A stretch of 64,000 nt of DNA. It comes from Clavibacter michiganensis. GTDB lineage: Bacteria; Actinomycetota; Actinomycetes; Actinomycetales; Microbacteriaceae. Every line of letters begins with the position of its first letter. Positions within the stretch are counted from its first letter, which is position 1. The translations under genes and the position numbers were made by a program. The notes below the pieces were generated by a model. The model made no database searches and was not told where the DNA came from. It saw only the letters and a program-made list of their open reading frames with translations. Below are positions 35,888 to 45,417 of the stretch, piece by piece. The stretch lies in NCBI GenBank assembly GCA_002150995.1, contig MDHJ01000001.1, positions 3,162,001-3,226,000 on the forward strand. The letters are read 5' to 3'.

Positions 35888-36985
35888 TCAGGCGGGGGCG
35901 GGCGCGTGGGAGCGTGCGAGGTGGCCCGCCTCCGCCGCGTACCGGCCCATGCGGCGGTGCTGCACGATCCCCCACGGCACGGCCACCGCGATGCAGGCGA
36001 TGGCGATGATCCAGACGGGGACGAGCCACCCGGACACGTCGCCGCGCAGGAGCGTGGGGACGAAGACCGCGACGACCAGCATCACCGATTGGCCGAGCTG
36101 GAAGGGCTGCAGGGTGCGGCTGTAGACGGCGAGGCGGGCGGCCCGCCACTCGAGCTCCGGATCCAGCTCCTCGCGCTTGCCGGCGGCCCGGCGCACGACG
36201 GCCGCGCGGTCCTCCTTCGACAGGCCCTGGGTGATGGTCGACCCCGACAGCTGCGCTCCGATGGACACGAAGATGCAGGTGAGCGCCGGCGCGAGCAGCG
36301 AGAACTGGAGCACGAAGGCGACGATCTCGCGCGGCTCCTGCGGCTCGAACCGGTCGAGCACGAGCGTGCCGGCGACCGTGACGACGAGGGCGATCGCGAA
36401 CACCAGCCCGACGAGGTGCCACTTGCGGCGGGGCGTGCCCTCCGCCCAGTCGAGGTCGATGGAGAGGGCGGGCCCGTCGTCCCGCGGCGTGCCCCGACGT
36501 GCCACCGCGGCGGCCTGGGCGCGGAGCACGAGCATCCAGCTGGTCGCCGTCGTGCCGAGCGCGGCCGCCACGAACCCGGTCGCCACGAGGACGGGGACCC
36601 CGGCGACGAGCGAGGCGACGGCATGCACGACCACGGCGAGCGCCGTGACCCCCAGCCACACGAACAGGCGCACCGGACGCCGTCGCGTGCCGTCGGGACC
36701 GGTGGCGTCGCGCGCTCCGCGCAGCTCCAGCAGGCCGAGGGACGGGGTGAACCCGAGCACGAGCATCCCGGCGATGACCTGCGGCAGGACCGCCGCGGCG
36801 ATCGCGCTCCCGTCGGCGTCGGGCCCGGTGCCGGTCGCCGCCCGGTACAGGCCGTACCCGTAGAGGGTCCCCATCCCGACGAACAGCGCGACGAGCAGCA
36901 CCACGAGCGCGATGCGCGCGCCGACGCCGCCGCCCGCCCCCGGAGTCGACGGGGATGCTGCCTGCCCGGAGTCCTTCGCGCTCAT
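35888..36985 (-). CDS. Polytopic membrane protein, unrecognised
   Basis: 365 residues from ATG 36985, eight or so hydrophobic helices (for example IALVVLLVALFVGMGTLYGY, LVGLVFAIALVVTVAGTLVL, FVLQFSLLAPALTCIFVSIG). A central cytoplasmic loop has LSIDLDWAEGTPRRKWH and a second one RRAAGKREELDPELEW. No transport or enzyme motif recognised. Divergent from the SDR gene at 37137. Confidence 0.72.
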   Translation of the reverse strand: MSAKDSGQAASPSTPGAGGGVGARIALVVLLVALFVGMGTLYGYGLYRAATGTGPDADGSAIAAAVLPQVIAGMLVLGFTPSLGLLELRGARDATGPDGTRRRPVRLFVWLGVTALAVVVHAVASLVAGVPVLVATGFVAAALGTTATSWMLVLRAQAAAVARRGTPRDDGPALSIDLDWAEGTPRRKWHLVGLVFAIALVVTVAGTLVLDRFEPQEPREIVAFVLQFSLLAPALTCIFVSIGAQLSGSTITQGLSKEDRAAVVRRAAGKREELDPELEWRAARLAVYSRTLQPFQLGQSVMLVVAVFVPTLLRGDVSGWLVPVWIIAIACIAVAVPWGIVQHRRMGRYAAEAGHLARSHAPAPA

Positions 36986-37136
36986 CCGTCGACGGTACCG
37001 GTCGTCCCTGCCGCTCATGAACGCCCGCCGGATCCTCGCCGCTCCCCCGCGCGCCCCACCACCGGCCACCGCGAGGGTCCACACTCGACCCACCACCCGA
37101 ACCGCACGCCGCGCCCCCGCGCAGCGAAGGAGCCCC

Positions 37137-37882
37137 ATGAGAATCACCGGCCGCACCGTCCTCATCACCGGAAGCACCTCGGGCATCGGCCGTGGCCTCG
37201 CCGAGCGGTTCCACGCGGCGGGCAACCGCGTCGTCATCGCGGGGCGCCGCGCCGACCTGCTCGAGGAGATCACCGCGCAGCACGACGGCATGGCCGGGGT
37301 GGTGCTCGACGTCGCCGATCCCGCCTCGATCCTCGCCGCCCGCGACGAGCTCGCCGTGACCCACCCCGACCTCGACGCCGTGATCACCATGGCCGGCATC
37401 ATGCAGGCCGAGGACCTCCGCGATCCCGCGCACCAGGCGACGGCGGAGGCGATCATCGCGACGAACCTCCTCGGCACCATCCGCACGGTCGACGCGTTCC
37501 TGCCGGTCCTCCTCGCCGGCGACGAGGCCACCCTCATGACCGTCTCGTCGGGCCTCGCCTTCGTGCCGCTGCCCGTCACCCCCACGTACAACGCGACGAA
37601 GGCGGCCGTGCACTCGTACACGCAGAGCCTCCGCGCGCAGCTCGCCGGGTCGTCGGTCGAGGTGATCGAGCTGGTGCCGCCCAAGGTGCAGACCGCGCTC
37701 ATGCCCGGCCAGGCGGACGCGGGCGACGCGCTGCCGCTCGAGGACTTCCTCGACGAGGTGATGGGGATCCTGCAGGCACGCCCGAGGACGAGGAGATCCT
37801 CGTGCAGGACGTCCACGGCCTCCGCTTCGCCGAGCGCGACAACCGCCACGACGAGATGCTGGCGCTGCTCAGCGGGCGCTAG
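37137..37882 (+). CDS. SDR-family oxidoreductase, DltE-like (frameshifted near end as read)
   Basis: ATG 37137 follows GAAGGAG. TGSTSGIGRGLAERF cofactor motif, ITMAGIM, and catalytic YNATKAAVHSYTQSL; the layout up to LVPPKVQTALMPGQ matches DltE-type SDRs of the D-alanine/oxidoreductase branch. At DEVMGILQA the frame breaks, and the natural end (TPEDEEILVQDVHGLRFAER to LALLSGR) is one frame away; one base added around 37775-37779 gives 249 codons. The catalytic part is unaffected. Confidence 0.86.
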
Positions 37883-37913
37883 CGGGCAGCCCGCGCCGAG
37901 CGGCGGTCCGCAG

Positions 37914-38978
37914 CTAGCTGCTCTGCCGCACCACCAGCGTGGTCGGCATCAGCGTGAGCGGATCCACCTCCTCGCCGGCGACCAGCCGCACGAGCACCTC
38001 GGCCATCTTCTGCCCGAACTCCTGGTTGGGCTGGCGCACGGTGGTGAGCGCGGGTACGGCCGACTCGGCGAAGTAGTCGTCGTCGAAGCCGACCACCGCC
38101 ACGTCCTCGGGGACGCGCAGGCCGTGCTCGCGCAGCTCCGCGTAGACGCCGGCGGCCATCTGGTCGCTCGCCGCGAACACGCCGTCGACGGGCTCGCCGC
38201 GCGCGAGCAGCGTGCGCATGGCGTCGGCACCGGAGGCGGGCGAGAAGTCGCCGAACGCGACGAGGGCGGGATCCAGGCCCGCCGCCGCCATCGCCTCGCG
38301 GAACCCGCGCAGCCGGTCGATGCCCGCGGGCATGTCCTGCCGGCCGGCGACCGCGGCGATGCGGGTCCGTCCGCGCTGGATGAGGTGCTCGGTCGCGGCC
38401 CGCGCGGCCCCCACGTTGTCGACGTCGACCGTGGGCGCGTCCCGGTCGTCCTGCCGGAGCGGCCGGCCGGCGAACACGACCGGCAGCCGGTCGCGGAGCC
38501 CGCTGAAGGTCGCGTCGCCCGAGTGGTGCGACACGACGAGCACCCCGTCGACGTTGCCGCCGAGGAGGAACCGCCGCGTCTTCTCGGCCTGCGCGGGCGA
38601 GGAGATGAGGAGCGTGAGCGTGTACTCGGTGGCGGCGAGGTGCGTCATCGCGCCCTGGATGAGCGCCGCGAAGAACGGGTCCGCGAACACGCGCGCGGTC
38701 TGCTCCGGCATCACGAGCGCCAACGCGTTGGTGCGGCGCCCCGCGAGCGAGCGCGCGGCGCGGTTGGGCACGTAGTTGAGCTGCGCGATGGCGGCGTTGA
38801 CGGCGGTGACCACCGCGGGCGCGACCCGGTCGGAACCGTTGACCACCCGCGAGACGGTGGCCCGGCTGACGCCGGCGAGCGCACCGACCATCTCCAGGGT
38901 GGGAGGGCCCTTCTCGGCGTTGACGGCCACGGTCCCCCTCGGGTCGGCGCTCGACGGATCAGGCGTCGCACGGCTCAT
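37914..38978 (-). CDS. LacI-family transcriptional regulator
   Basis: 354 residues from ATG 38978. Helix-turn-helix and hinge (PTLEMVGALAGVSRATVSRV, then NYVPNRAARSLAGRRTN), then a periplasmic-binding-protein-like ligand domain (LALVMPEQ, DGVLVVSHHSGD, VVGFDDDYFAESAVP). Convergent with the truncated SDR end on one side and divergent from the Gfo/Idh/MocA dehydrogenase at 39102, which is therefore a plausible target with a sugar or polyol effector. Confidence 0.92.
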   Translation of the reverse strand: MSRATPDPSSADPRGTVAVNAEKGPPTLEMVGALAGVSRATVSRVVNGSDRVAPAVVTAVNAAIAQLNYVPNRAARSLAGRRTNALALVMPEQTARVFADPFFAALIQGAMTHLAATEYTLTLLISSPAQAEKTRRFLLGGNVDGVLVVSHHSGDATFSGLRDRLPVVFAGRPLRQDDRDAPTVDVDNVGAARAATEHLIQRGRTRIAAVAGRQDMPAGIDRLRGFREAMAAAGLDPALVAFGDFSPASGADAMRTLLARGEPVDGVFAASDQMAAGVYAELREHGLRVPEDVAVVGFDDDYFAESAVPALTTVRQPNQEFGQKMAEVLVRLVAGEEVDPLTLMPTTLVVRQSS

Positions 38979-39101
38979 CCGAGTGTACGGCCGGGCGCGC
39001 CCCGGGATCGAGCGGACCTCCGGCGCCGCCGACCCGATCCGGCGGCCGCCCGCATCGGCCGGGGCCGGCCCGCCGCGGCCGGAGGCGCCTAGGGTCGATG
39101 C

Positions 39102-40118
39102 ATGTCGACGACGATGCCGCCCGCACCCTCCTCCGCCGCCGCACCCGATGCCGACCGGCCCGTCCGCTGGGGCGTCGTCGGCGCCGCCGGCATCGCGACC
39201 TCGGTCGTCCCCGACATGCTGCTCGTGCCGGGCGTCGAGGTCGTCGCCGTGCACTCCCGCACCCGGGCGAGCTCCGAGGCGCTGGCCGCCGCCCACGGGA
39301 TCGCGCGCATCCACGACACCCTCGAGGAGCTCCTCGCCGACGACGGGGTCGACGCCGTCTACGTCGCCACCCCGCACACGCTGCACCGCGCGCAGGCCGA
39401 GGCCGCTCTCCGGGCCGGCAAGCACGTGCTCTGCGAGAAGCCCGCCACCACCACGGCCGCCGACACCCGCGCCCTCGTGGACCTCGCCCGCGCCGAGGGC
39501 CTCCTCTTCCTCGAGGCCGTCTGGATGGCGTTCTCGCCCGGGTTCCTCGCCGTGCGCGCCGCGATCGCGGACGGCCGCATCGGGGACCCGCGCGCTGTCT
39601 CCGCGTCCTTCGGGTTCGTCACCGAGACCGGCGCGGGCCGCCTCTGGGACCCCGCGGTCGGCGGCGGCACGCTGCTCGACATGGGCGTCTACCCGCTCGC
39701 CTTCGCGCACGGCCTGTTCGGCGCGCCCTCCTCGGTCGCGGCGGTCGGCACGGTGATCGGCGGCGGCGTCGACACCGAGGTCGCGATCCTCCTCGGCTGG
39801 CCCGACGGCCGCCAGGCGACGCTCGCCTGCTCGCTCGTCGCCGCGCTCCCCACGGGCGCCACCGTGAGCGGCACGGCCGGCCGGATCGAGGTGGACCCGC
39901 TGTTCCTCGCCTCGACCGGGCTCGCGATCGTCCCCGCCGACGGGGAGCCGGAGCGTCAGGAGCACGAGATCGAGGGCCGCGGCTACGTGCCCATGATCCG
40001 GGCGGCGCGCGACGCGATCCGGGCGGGCCGGGTCGAGTGCGCGGAGATGCCGCACGCCGCGTCCGTCGACCTCGCCGAGCTCATGGACCGGATCCTCGTG
40101 GAGATCGGCGCGCGCTGA
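39102..40118 (+). CDS. Gfo/Idh/MocA-family oxidoreductase
   Basis: 338 residues. Rossmann motif VRWGVVGAAGIATSVVPDM (~residues 21-39), AVHSRTRASSEALAAAHGI, the diagnostic GKHVLCEKPATTT with catalytic Lys (~107-120), and a C-terminal beta-sheet domain with VGGGTLLDMGVYPL. NAD(P)-dependent sugar or inositol dehydrogenase class; substrate unknown. 123 bases from the divergent LacI regulator. Confidence 0.93.
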   Translation: MSTTMPPAPSSAAAPDADRPVRWGVVGAAGIATSVVPDMLLVPGVEVVAVHSRTRASSEALAAAHGIARIHDTLEELLADDGVDAVYVATPHTLHRAQAEAALRAGKHVLCEKPATTTAADTRALVDLARAEGLLFLEAVWMAFSPGFLAVRAAIADGRIGDPRAVSASFGFVTETGAGRLWDPAVGGGTLLDMGVYPLAFAHGLFGAPSSVAAVGTVIGGGVDTEVAILLGWPDGRQATLACSLVAALPTGATVSGTAGRIEVDPLFLASTGLAIVPADGEPERQEHEIEGRGYVPMIRAARDAIRAGRVECAEMPHAASVDLAELMDRILVEIGAR

Positions 40119-40185
40119 CGCGCAGCCGCGACCCTCACCGTGCTGGGGCGCGGGCGCGGGTGCGATGCCGCGCCGGGCACGACGA

Positions 40186-40213
40186 CGGCCGCGCCCCGAG
40201 GGGACGCGGCCGG
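40186..40213. terminator. Hairpin between convergent Gfo/Idh/MocA and alcohol dehydrogenase genes
   Basis: CGGCCGCG / CGCGGCCG outer stem with CCCC/GGGG inside and a short loop. Confidence 0.75.
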
Positions 40214-40230
40214 CCGGCGGAGCGGGGAGG

Positions 40231-41406
40231 CTACGGCTTCAGCACCACCTTGATGCAGCCGTCCTCCTTCTCCTGGAAGATCCCGTACATGCGCGCGGCG
40301 TCCGCGAGCGGCGCCGTGTGGGTGACGAGGTCCATGACGCCGAGCGGGTCGGCCGGGTCCTCGACGAGGGGCAGCAGGTCGTCGATCCAGTGCTGCACGT
40401 TGCACTGGCCCATGCGGATCGCCACCTGCTTGTCGAACAGCGACTTCATGGGCATCGGGTCGGCCTCGCCGCCGTAGACCCCGCTGATGGAGACGGTGCC
40501 GCCGCGGCGGACCGCGTCGAACGCCGTGTGCAGGGCCGCGAGGCGGTCGACGCTCGCCGTGTCCATGACCTTCTTCGCGATGCCGTCGGGGAGGATGCCG
40601 GCCGCCTTCTGCGCGAACGACGCGACGGGGCTGCCGTGCGCCTCCATGCCGACCGCGTCCACGACCGAGTCCGGCCCGCGCCCGTCGGTGAGCTCCCGCA
40701 GGCGGTCGACCACGTCGTCGGTGAGGTCGAGCGTCTCGACGCCGTGGCGCTCGGCCATCGCGCGGCGCTCGGGGACGGGATCCACGGCGATCACGCGGTA
40801 GCCGAGGTGCTTCCCGATGCGCGCCGCGAACTGCCCGACGGGGCCGAGGCCCATCACGCCGAGCGAGCCGCCCTCGGGGACGGCCGCGTACTGCACGCCC
40901 TGCCAGGCGGTGGGGAGGATGTCGCTGAGGAACAGGTAGCGCTCGTCCGGCAGCTCGGTGCCGACGACGATCGCGTTGGCGTCCGCGAGCGGCATGCGCA
41001 GGCGCTCCGCCTGGCCGCCGGGGACGGATCCGTACAGCTCGCTGAACCCGTACAGGGACGCGCCGCTGCCCTGGGCCCGCACCTGCGTCGTCTCGCACTG
41101 GGTGAACAGGCCCCGGTCGCACATGAAGCAGTCGCGGCAGGCGATGACGAACGGGACGACGACGCGGTCGCCGACCTTCACGCGCGTGACGCCCGCGCCG
41201 ACCTCCTCGACGACGCCCATGTTCTCGTGGCCCAGCACGTCGCCCTTGTCGAGGAACGGGCCGAAGACCTCGTAGAGGTGCAGGTCGGACCCGCAGATGG
41301 CGGTGGAGGTGATGCGGATGACCGCGTCGGTGTCGTGCTCGATGCGGGGGTCCGCGACGTCCTGGACCTCGACGTCGTGGATGCCCTGCCAGGTGAGTGC
41401 CTTCAT
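40231..41406 (-). CDS. Zinc-dependent alcohol/formaldehyde dehydrogenase-like protein
   Basis: 391 residues from ATG 41406 (GAAGGAG upstream). MDR fold: catalytic zinc ligands in TAICGSDLHLY (~Cys38) and GHENMGVV (His61/Glu62), structural zinc Cys cluster CRDCFMCDRGLFTQC, and cofactor motif GVMGLGPVGQFAARIG. The long insertion after the structural zinc (LYGFSELYGSVPGGQAERLRM) and the length place it with the glutathione-independent formaldehyde dehydrogenase-like branch. Substrate uncertain. Confidence 0.9.
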   Translation of the reverse strand: MKALTWQGIHDVEVQDVADPRIEHDTDAVIRITSTAICGSDLHLYEVFGPFLDKGDVLGHENMGVVEEVGAGVTRVKVGDRVVVPFVIACRDCFMCDRGLFTQCETTQVRAQGSGASLYGFSELYGSVPGGQAERLRMPLADANAIVVGTELPDERYLFLSDILPTAWQGVQYAAVPEGGSLGVMGLGPVGQFAARIGKHLGYRVIAVDPVPERRAMAERHGVETLDLTDDVVDRLRELTDGRGPDSVVDAVGMEAHGSPVASFAQKAAGILPDGIAKKVMDTASVDRLAALHTAFDAVRRGGTVSISGVYGGEADPMPMKSLFDKQVAIRMGQCNVQHWIDDLLPLVEDPADPLGVMDLVTHTAPLADAARMYGIFQEKEDGCIKVVLKP

Positions 41407-41797
41407 GGTGCTCCTTCTCTCGAGCGCCGGATCCTCGTGGGACAGGCGCTCGTCCCACACAACGCCCGCGGCGGCGGCACGCCAAGCGACCGGCAGGCGA
41501 CGTCCAGGCAGCGGCCTCGGCCGGGCGCGGCGGGAGGGGGCGCCGCGGACGGGGGCGCGGCCACGCGGGACGCGCGTGCGGGGGACGAACGATCCGCCCC
41601 GGGTCTCGGTCGTCCACGACACGACCGATCCGGGGCGGATCTGGAGGGCCTCGTTCGGCGGTCCGGACTGCATAGGAGGACTCTCGACAACCCTCAAGCG
41701 CCCGAGCCCGCTGCGGCCTCGTGGTCAGAGTGTGCTCCGCAGGTGGAGAAACGCACAGGGGCTTGACGACGCTCCCGGCGGATGCTCGGCGAAGGGG
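41407..41797. other. Long non-coding gap with a large inverted repeat
   Basis: No gene is supported in these 391 bases. It holds the dehydrogenase ribosome site and a conspicuous inverted repeat at 41592-41640 (described separately). Confidence 0.5.
41592..41640. repeat. Large imperfect inverted repeat
   Basis: ATCCGCCCCGG followed by CTCGGTCGT pairs with ACGACCGA followed by CCGGGGCGGAT; the loop is about six bases. About 200 bases upstream of the dehydrogenase and 160 from the neighbouring gene, so either a terminator or a regulatory structure. Confidence 0.65.
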
Positions 41798-42133
41798 TCA
41801 GACGTCCCAGCCGTGCGCGCGCTGCACGGCGCGCAGCGCGTGCGCGGCCTCGTCCTCGCCGAAGGGCAGCCGGTCCCAGCGGATGCCGCACGGGGAGATC
41901 CAGCCGAGCTCGGCGAGCGCCGCCGCGAGGTCCTCGATGAAGAGCGCCACGGCGCCGCCGTGGACGCCCGTGCCGCGGATCGCGTCGCCCGTGATGGACC
42001 AGCCGAAGTAGCCGGCGACGAACCGGGCCTGCTCGGTGGGGCTGCGGACGGGGCCGAGGGGGCGTGCGGGGAGCGCCTCGCTCGCGGACGACTGGACGAT
42101 GTCGCCCATGCCGTCGGCGTCCGTGTCCCGCAT
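41798..42133 (-). CDS. Hypothetical protein
   Basis: 111 residues taking ATG 42133; the frame is open to 42235, so the start is uncertain. Soluble, helical: EQARFVAGYFGWSITGDAIRG, VALFIEDLAAALAELGWISP and EDEAAHALRAVQRAHGWDV. Codon use is typical of the genome. No family recognised; isolated between the dehydrogenase gap and the DUF7882 gene. Confidence 0.55.
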   Translation of the reverse strand: MRDTDADGMGDIVQSSASEALPARPLGPVRSPTEQARFVAGYFGWSITGDAIRGTGVHGGAVALFIEDLAAALAELGWISPCGIRWDRLPFGEDEAAHALRAVQRAHGWDV

Positions 42134-42266
42134 CGCGCACCCCATCCCCGTGGCCCACGTCCGTGGACCCGGAGCCCACGATGCCAGCCGTGACGCGTCC
42201 GTCCGAATGGGGACAGGAGGGGTTGACAGCACCACGGGAGCGGGAGTAGCAGCCGGCCGAGCCGAC

Positions 42267-42590
42267 CTAGCGCGCGTCGTCCCGGGGCTCGTCCTCCGGG
42301 GGCTCGCGCAGTATGAGCAGGCCGCCCGGGCTGTTGGCCGTCGTCATGAGGGCGTCCACCCACTTGCGGTTGATGGGCGGCACCCGGCTGCCGTGGTACT
42401 TGAACACCAGGGGCAGCGAGTTGTGCATCCAGATGGTGGTGCGCCCGTCGCCGACCTCCACGTCGTCGCGCCAGGAGAAGTAGAACGCCTCCCCGCGGCG
42501 CAGCTTCGCGCCGATGACGAGCTGCAGGTGCGCGAGCAGGCGGTCGTCGAACTCCGCCGTCAGCGTCGAGTCGTACTTGAACGTGCCCAT
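42267..42590 (-). CDS. DUF7882 family protein
   Basis: 107 residues from ATG 42590: MGTFKYDSTLTAEFDDRLLA, GEAFYFSWRDD, TIWMHNSLPLVFKYHG and NRKWVDALMTTANSPGGL. This short protein family, typical of Microbacteriaceae, has often been carried in annotations as 'ATP-dependent DNA ligase' although it has no nucleotidyltransferase domain; it is now DUF7882. Function unknown. Often present in several copies per genome. Confidence 0.8.
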   Translation of the reverse strand: MGTFKYDSTLTAEFDDRLLAHLQLVIGAKLRRGEAFYFSWRDDVEVGDGRTTIWMHNSLPLVFKYHGSRVPPINRKWVDALMTTANSPGGLLILREPPEDEPRDDAR

Positions 42591-42916
42591 GATCGATCCC
42601 GTGTCCCCCTCGTGAGCTCTCGGGCCCCGCGCCGACGGAGAGGGGGCCAGAGAGCGGCGCTGAGCTTCGGCCGTGCCCACCCACTATGCCAGCCATGCCG
42701 TCGGGATCCGGCTCGTGCGTCGGACCGACCGGCATGTGGTAGTGGAGCGGGGGCGCCGATGGCGCGCATCGGGGGCGCGCTCGGCCGGGGGACACGCCCG
42801 GGACGCCGCCGCGGGACCTGTCAAGGGGGTAGGCACCGCCTCGGGGAGCGGCGAACGGTGGAGGGAGAGCGCGGTCGCTCCGGACCGCGACGCCGACGAC
42901 GAGGAGAGACCCCTCC
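42591..42916. other. Non-coding gap upstream of manganese catalase
   Basis: 326 bases between divergent starts; should contain promoters for both. No gene or strong dyad seen. A GGAGAG ribosome site immediately precedes the catalase. Confidence 0.5.
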
Positions 42917-43801
42917 ATGTTCTTCCACAAGCAGGAGCTGCAGCACAGCGCGTCCCCCGACAAGCCCGACCCCATCTACGCCCGCCACCTCCAGGAGGTG
43001 CTCGGCGGCCAGTACGGCGAGATCTCCGTGGCGATGCAGTACGGGTTCCAGTCCTGGAACTCGAAGCTCCCCGGCAAGTACCGCGACATGCTCTACGGGA
43101 TCGGCGCCGAGGAGTTCGGCCACGTCGAGATGCTCGCGATCATGATCGCGAAGCTGCTCGAGACCGCGCCGGTCGAGGAGACCGAGGACGCGATGAAGGA
43201 CCCGACGCTCGCCGCGGTCATCGGCGGCATGGACATCCAGCACGCCATCGTCGCGGGCGCCGGCGCGCGCCCGGTCGACAGCAACGGGAACCCCTGGCAG
43301 GGCTCCTACGTCACCTGCAGCGGCAACCTGCTGGCCGACTTCACGGCCAACGCGAACGCCGAGATGCAGGGCCGGATCCAGGTGGCCCGGCTCTACCACA
43401 TGACCGACGACCACGGCGTGAAGGACCTCCTGTCCTTCCTCCTCGCGCGCGACACCATGCACCAGAACCAGTGGACCGCCGCCATCGCGGAGCTCCGCGC
43501 CGAGGGCACCGAGGACCTGCCCGTGCCGAGCGACTTCCCCCTCGACCTCGAGGACCGCGAGGTGTCGTACCAGTACCTCAACTTCTCGAACGGCCCCGCC
43601 GCGGCGGAGGGCTCCTGGGCGTCCGGCCCCACCCCGGACGGCAAGGGCACGTTCACGTACCACGACGGCCCGACCACCACGGTCCCGATGCCCGCGCCGC
43701 CCGTCGGGAACCCGCTCCTCCACGGCACCATCCCGCCGAAGGACCCGGGCCTGCTGAAGAAGGCGGCCGGCGCCGTGAAGGACGCCGTGACGCCCGAGTG
43801 A
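42917..43801 (+). CDS. Manganese catalase
   Basis: 294 residues. Ferritin-like di-manganese enzyme: ligands Glu35, Glu66 and His69 (GAEEFGHVE), Glu149 and His182 are all in place, and the C-terminal tail wraps as in the family (FSNGPAAAEGSWASGPTPDG). Disproportionates hydrogen peroxide in the cytoplasm without haem. A near-perfect hairpin terminates it. Upstream gap is long, consistent with stress regulation. Confidence 0.95.
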   Translation: MFFHKQELQHSASPDKPDPIYARHLQEVLGGQYGEISVAMQYGFQSWNSKLPGKYRDMLYGIGAEEFGHVEMLAIMIAKLLETAPVEETEDAMKDPTLAAVIGGMDIQHAIVAGAGARPVDSNGNPWQGSYVTCSGNLLADFTANANAEMQGRIQVARLYHMTDDHGVKDLLSFLLARDTMHQNQWTAAIAELRAEGTEDLPVPSDFPLDLEDREVSYQYLNFSNGPAAAEGSWASGPTPDGKGTFTYHDGPTTTVPMPAPPVGNPLLHGTIPPKDPGLLKKAAGAVKDAVTPE

Positions 43802-43839
43802 CCCGCGGCCGACCGCCGCACGACCCGCGACGCACGACC

Positions 43840-43868
43840 GGCGGCCGACCCCCACGGGGCCGGCCGCC
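43840..43868 (+). terminator. Terminator of manganese catalase gene
   Basis: 13-base arms with one mismatch (43840-43852 and 43856-43868). Confidence 0.7.
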
Positions 43869-43904
43869 CGGCCGCGTCCGCGGACCCACCTCCGAGAGGA
43901 CCGC

Positions 43905-44683
43905 ATGATCCGCACCGGCACCCCGCCCCGCCCCTCGTCCCCCGTGCTCACCCGGGACGTCGCTCCGGGGATCCACCTGCTCGCGCACGCCTACGTGAAC
44001 GCGTACCTGGTCGAGGACGACGACGGCGTCACCCTCGTCGACACGGCGTTCCCCGACACCTGGCCGCACCTGCTGCGCTCCCTCGCCGCGATCGGCCGGA
44101 CGCCCGACGACGTGCGCGCCGTCGTGCTCACGCACGGGCACTTCGACCACGTCGGATCCGCTGCCCGCGCCGCCCGCGAGCTCGGCGTGCCCGTGCACGT
44201 GCACCCGGACGACGCCGGCATCGCCCGCCACCCGTACTCCTACCGCCGCGAGCGCACGCCGTTCGCGTACCCGCTCCGCCACGGCCGCGCGATCCCCGTG
44301 GTCGCGGCCATGGCGGCCGCGGGCGCCCTGCGCGTCGAGGGCGTGGATGGCACCGCCGACATCGCCGCCGGACCGCTCGAGGTCCCCGGACGCCCGATCG
44401 CGATCCCCACCCCCGGCCACACCGACGGCCACGTCGCGCTCCACCTCCCGACCGCGACGCGCTCCTCACCGGCGACGCCCTCGTGACCCTCGACCCGTAC
44501 ACCGGACGCACCGGCTGCCGCATCGTCGCCGGCGCCGCCACCGCGGACAGCGGCCGGGCGCTCCGCTCGCTCGCCGCCCTGGAGGAGACCGACGCGCGCC
44601 TCGTGCTGCCCGGGCACGGCGCCCCCTGGCGGAACGGGATCCGCTCCGCCGTCTCCGCCGCGCGCTCGGCCGGCCCCGCGTGA
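43905..44683 (+). CDS. Metallo-beta-lactamase-fold hydrolase (frameshifted as read)
   Basis: From ATG 43905. Zinc motif LTHGHFDHVG (~residues 73-82), then GHTDGHVALHLPTA and, in the next frame, DALLTGDALVTLDPYTGR...LPGHGAPW supply the remaining His/Asp ligands. One G inserted near 44454-44457 gives a continuous 260-codon gene. Such proteins include glyoxalase II-like thioesterases and lactonases; the substrate is unknown. Its stop overlaps the GTG of the histidine phosphatase, forming a unit with the next two genes. Confidence 0.85.
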
Positions 44684-45417
44684 CCGGCCTCACCGAGCTG
44701 TGGCTCGTGCGGCACGGGGAGAGCACCGCCAACGTCGCCGCGAGCCGCGCCGACCGCGACGGCGCCGAGGCCATCCAGGTCGACCACCGCGATCCGGACG
44801 TGCCGCTCTCCGACACCGGCGAGGCGCAGGCGCGCGCCCTCGGGCGCTGGTTCGCGAGCCGGGCGGACGTGCCGACCGCCGTCTGGTCCTCCACGTACCT
44901 GCGCGCGCGCAGCACGGCGGGCATCGCGCTGGCCGAGGCGGGCATCGCCGCGGAGGTCCGGTCCGACGAGCGGCTCCGCGACCGCGAGCTGGGGATCCTC
45001 GACCTCCTCACCGCCCGGGGCGTCGCCGCCCGCCACCCGGAGGAGGACACGCGCCGTCGCTGGCTGGGCAAGGTCTCCTACCGGCCGCCCGGTGGGGAGT
45101 CGTGGGCCGACGTGGGGCTGCGCGTGCGGTCGTTCCTGCAGGATCCCGAGGTCGTCGCCGCCGACGGCCGCGCCCTCGTCACCACGCACGACGCCGTGGT
45201 CATGCTCTTCCTCTACGTGTGCCTGGGGCTCACCGAGGCCGAGCTCCTGGCCTTCCAGGCGAAGCACACCGTGGCGAACGCGTCCGTCACGATCCTCGAA
45301 CGGCCCGTCCCGCATGGGCCCTGGACCCTCCGGGTCTTCTCGGCCACGGAGCACCTCGACGGGCAGGGCGCCCCCGTCACCGAGCACGGAGGGGAACCCG
45401 ATGAGCCAGGACGATGA
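44680..45417 (+). CDS. Histidine phosphatase family protein
   Basis: 245 residues from GTG 44680 (GTGA overlap). Catalytic motif ELWLVRHGESTANVAA (His near residue 11, RHG), Glu in the ERLRDRELG region and second His in VTTHDAVVM. Phosphoglycerate-mutase-like phosphomonoesterase, broad substrate class. Its end overlaps the start of the NAD(P)HX dehydratase gene, so three metabolic genes are co-translated. Confidence 0.9.
   Translation: MTGLTELWLVRHGESTANVAASRADRDGAEAIQVDHRDPDVPLSDTGEAQARALGRWFASRADVPTAVWSSTYLRARSTAGIALAEAGIAAEVRSDERLRDRELGILDLLTARGVAARHPEEDTRRRWLGKVSYRPPGGESWADVGLRVRSFLQDPEVVAADGRALVTTHDAVVMLFLYVCLGLTEAELLAFQAKHTVANASVTILERPVPHGPWTLRVFSATEHLDGQGAPVTEHGGEPDEPGR

Noticed and set aside
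42267..42590. ATP-dependent DNA ligase
   Set aside because: The 107-residue protein lacks any nucleotidyltransferase motif; the label is historic for DUF7882.
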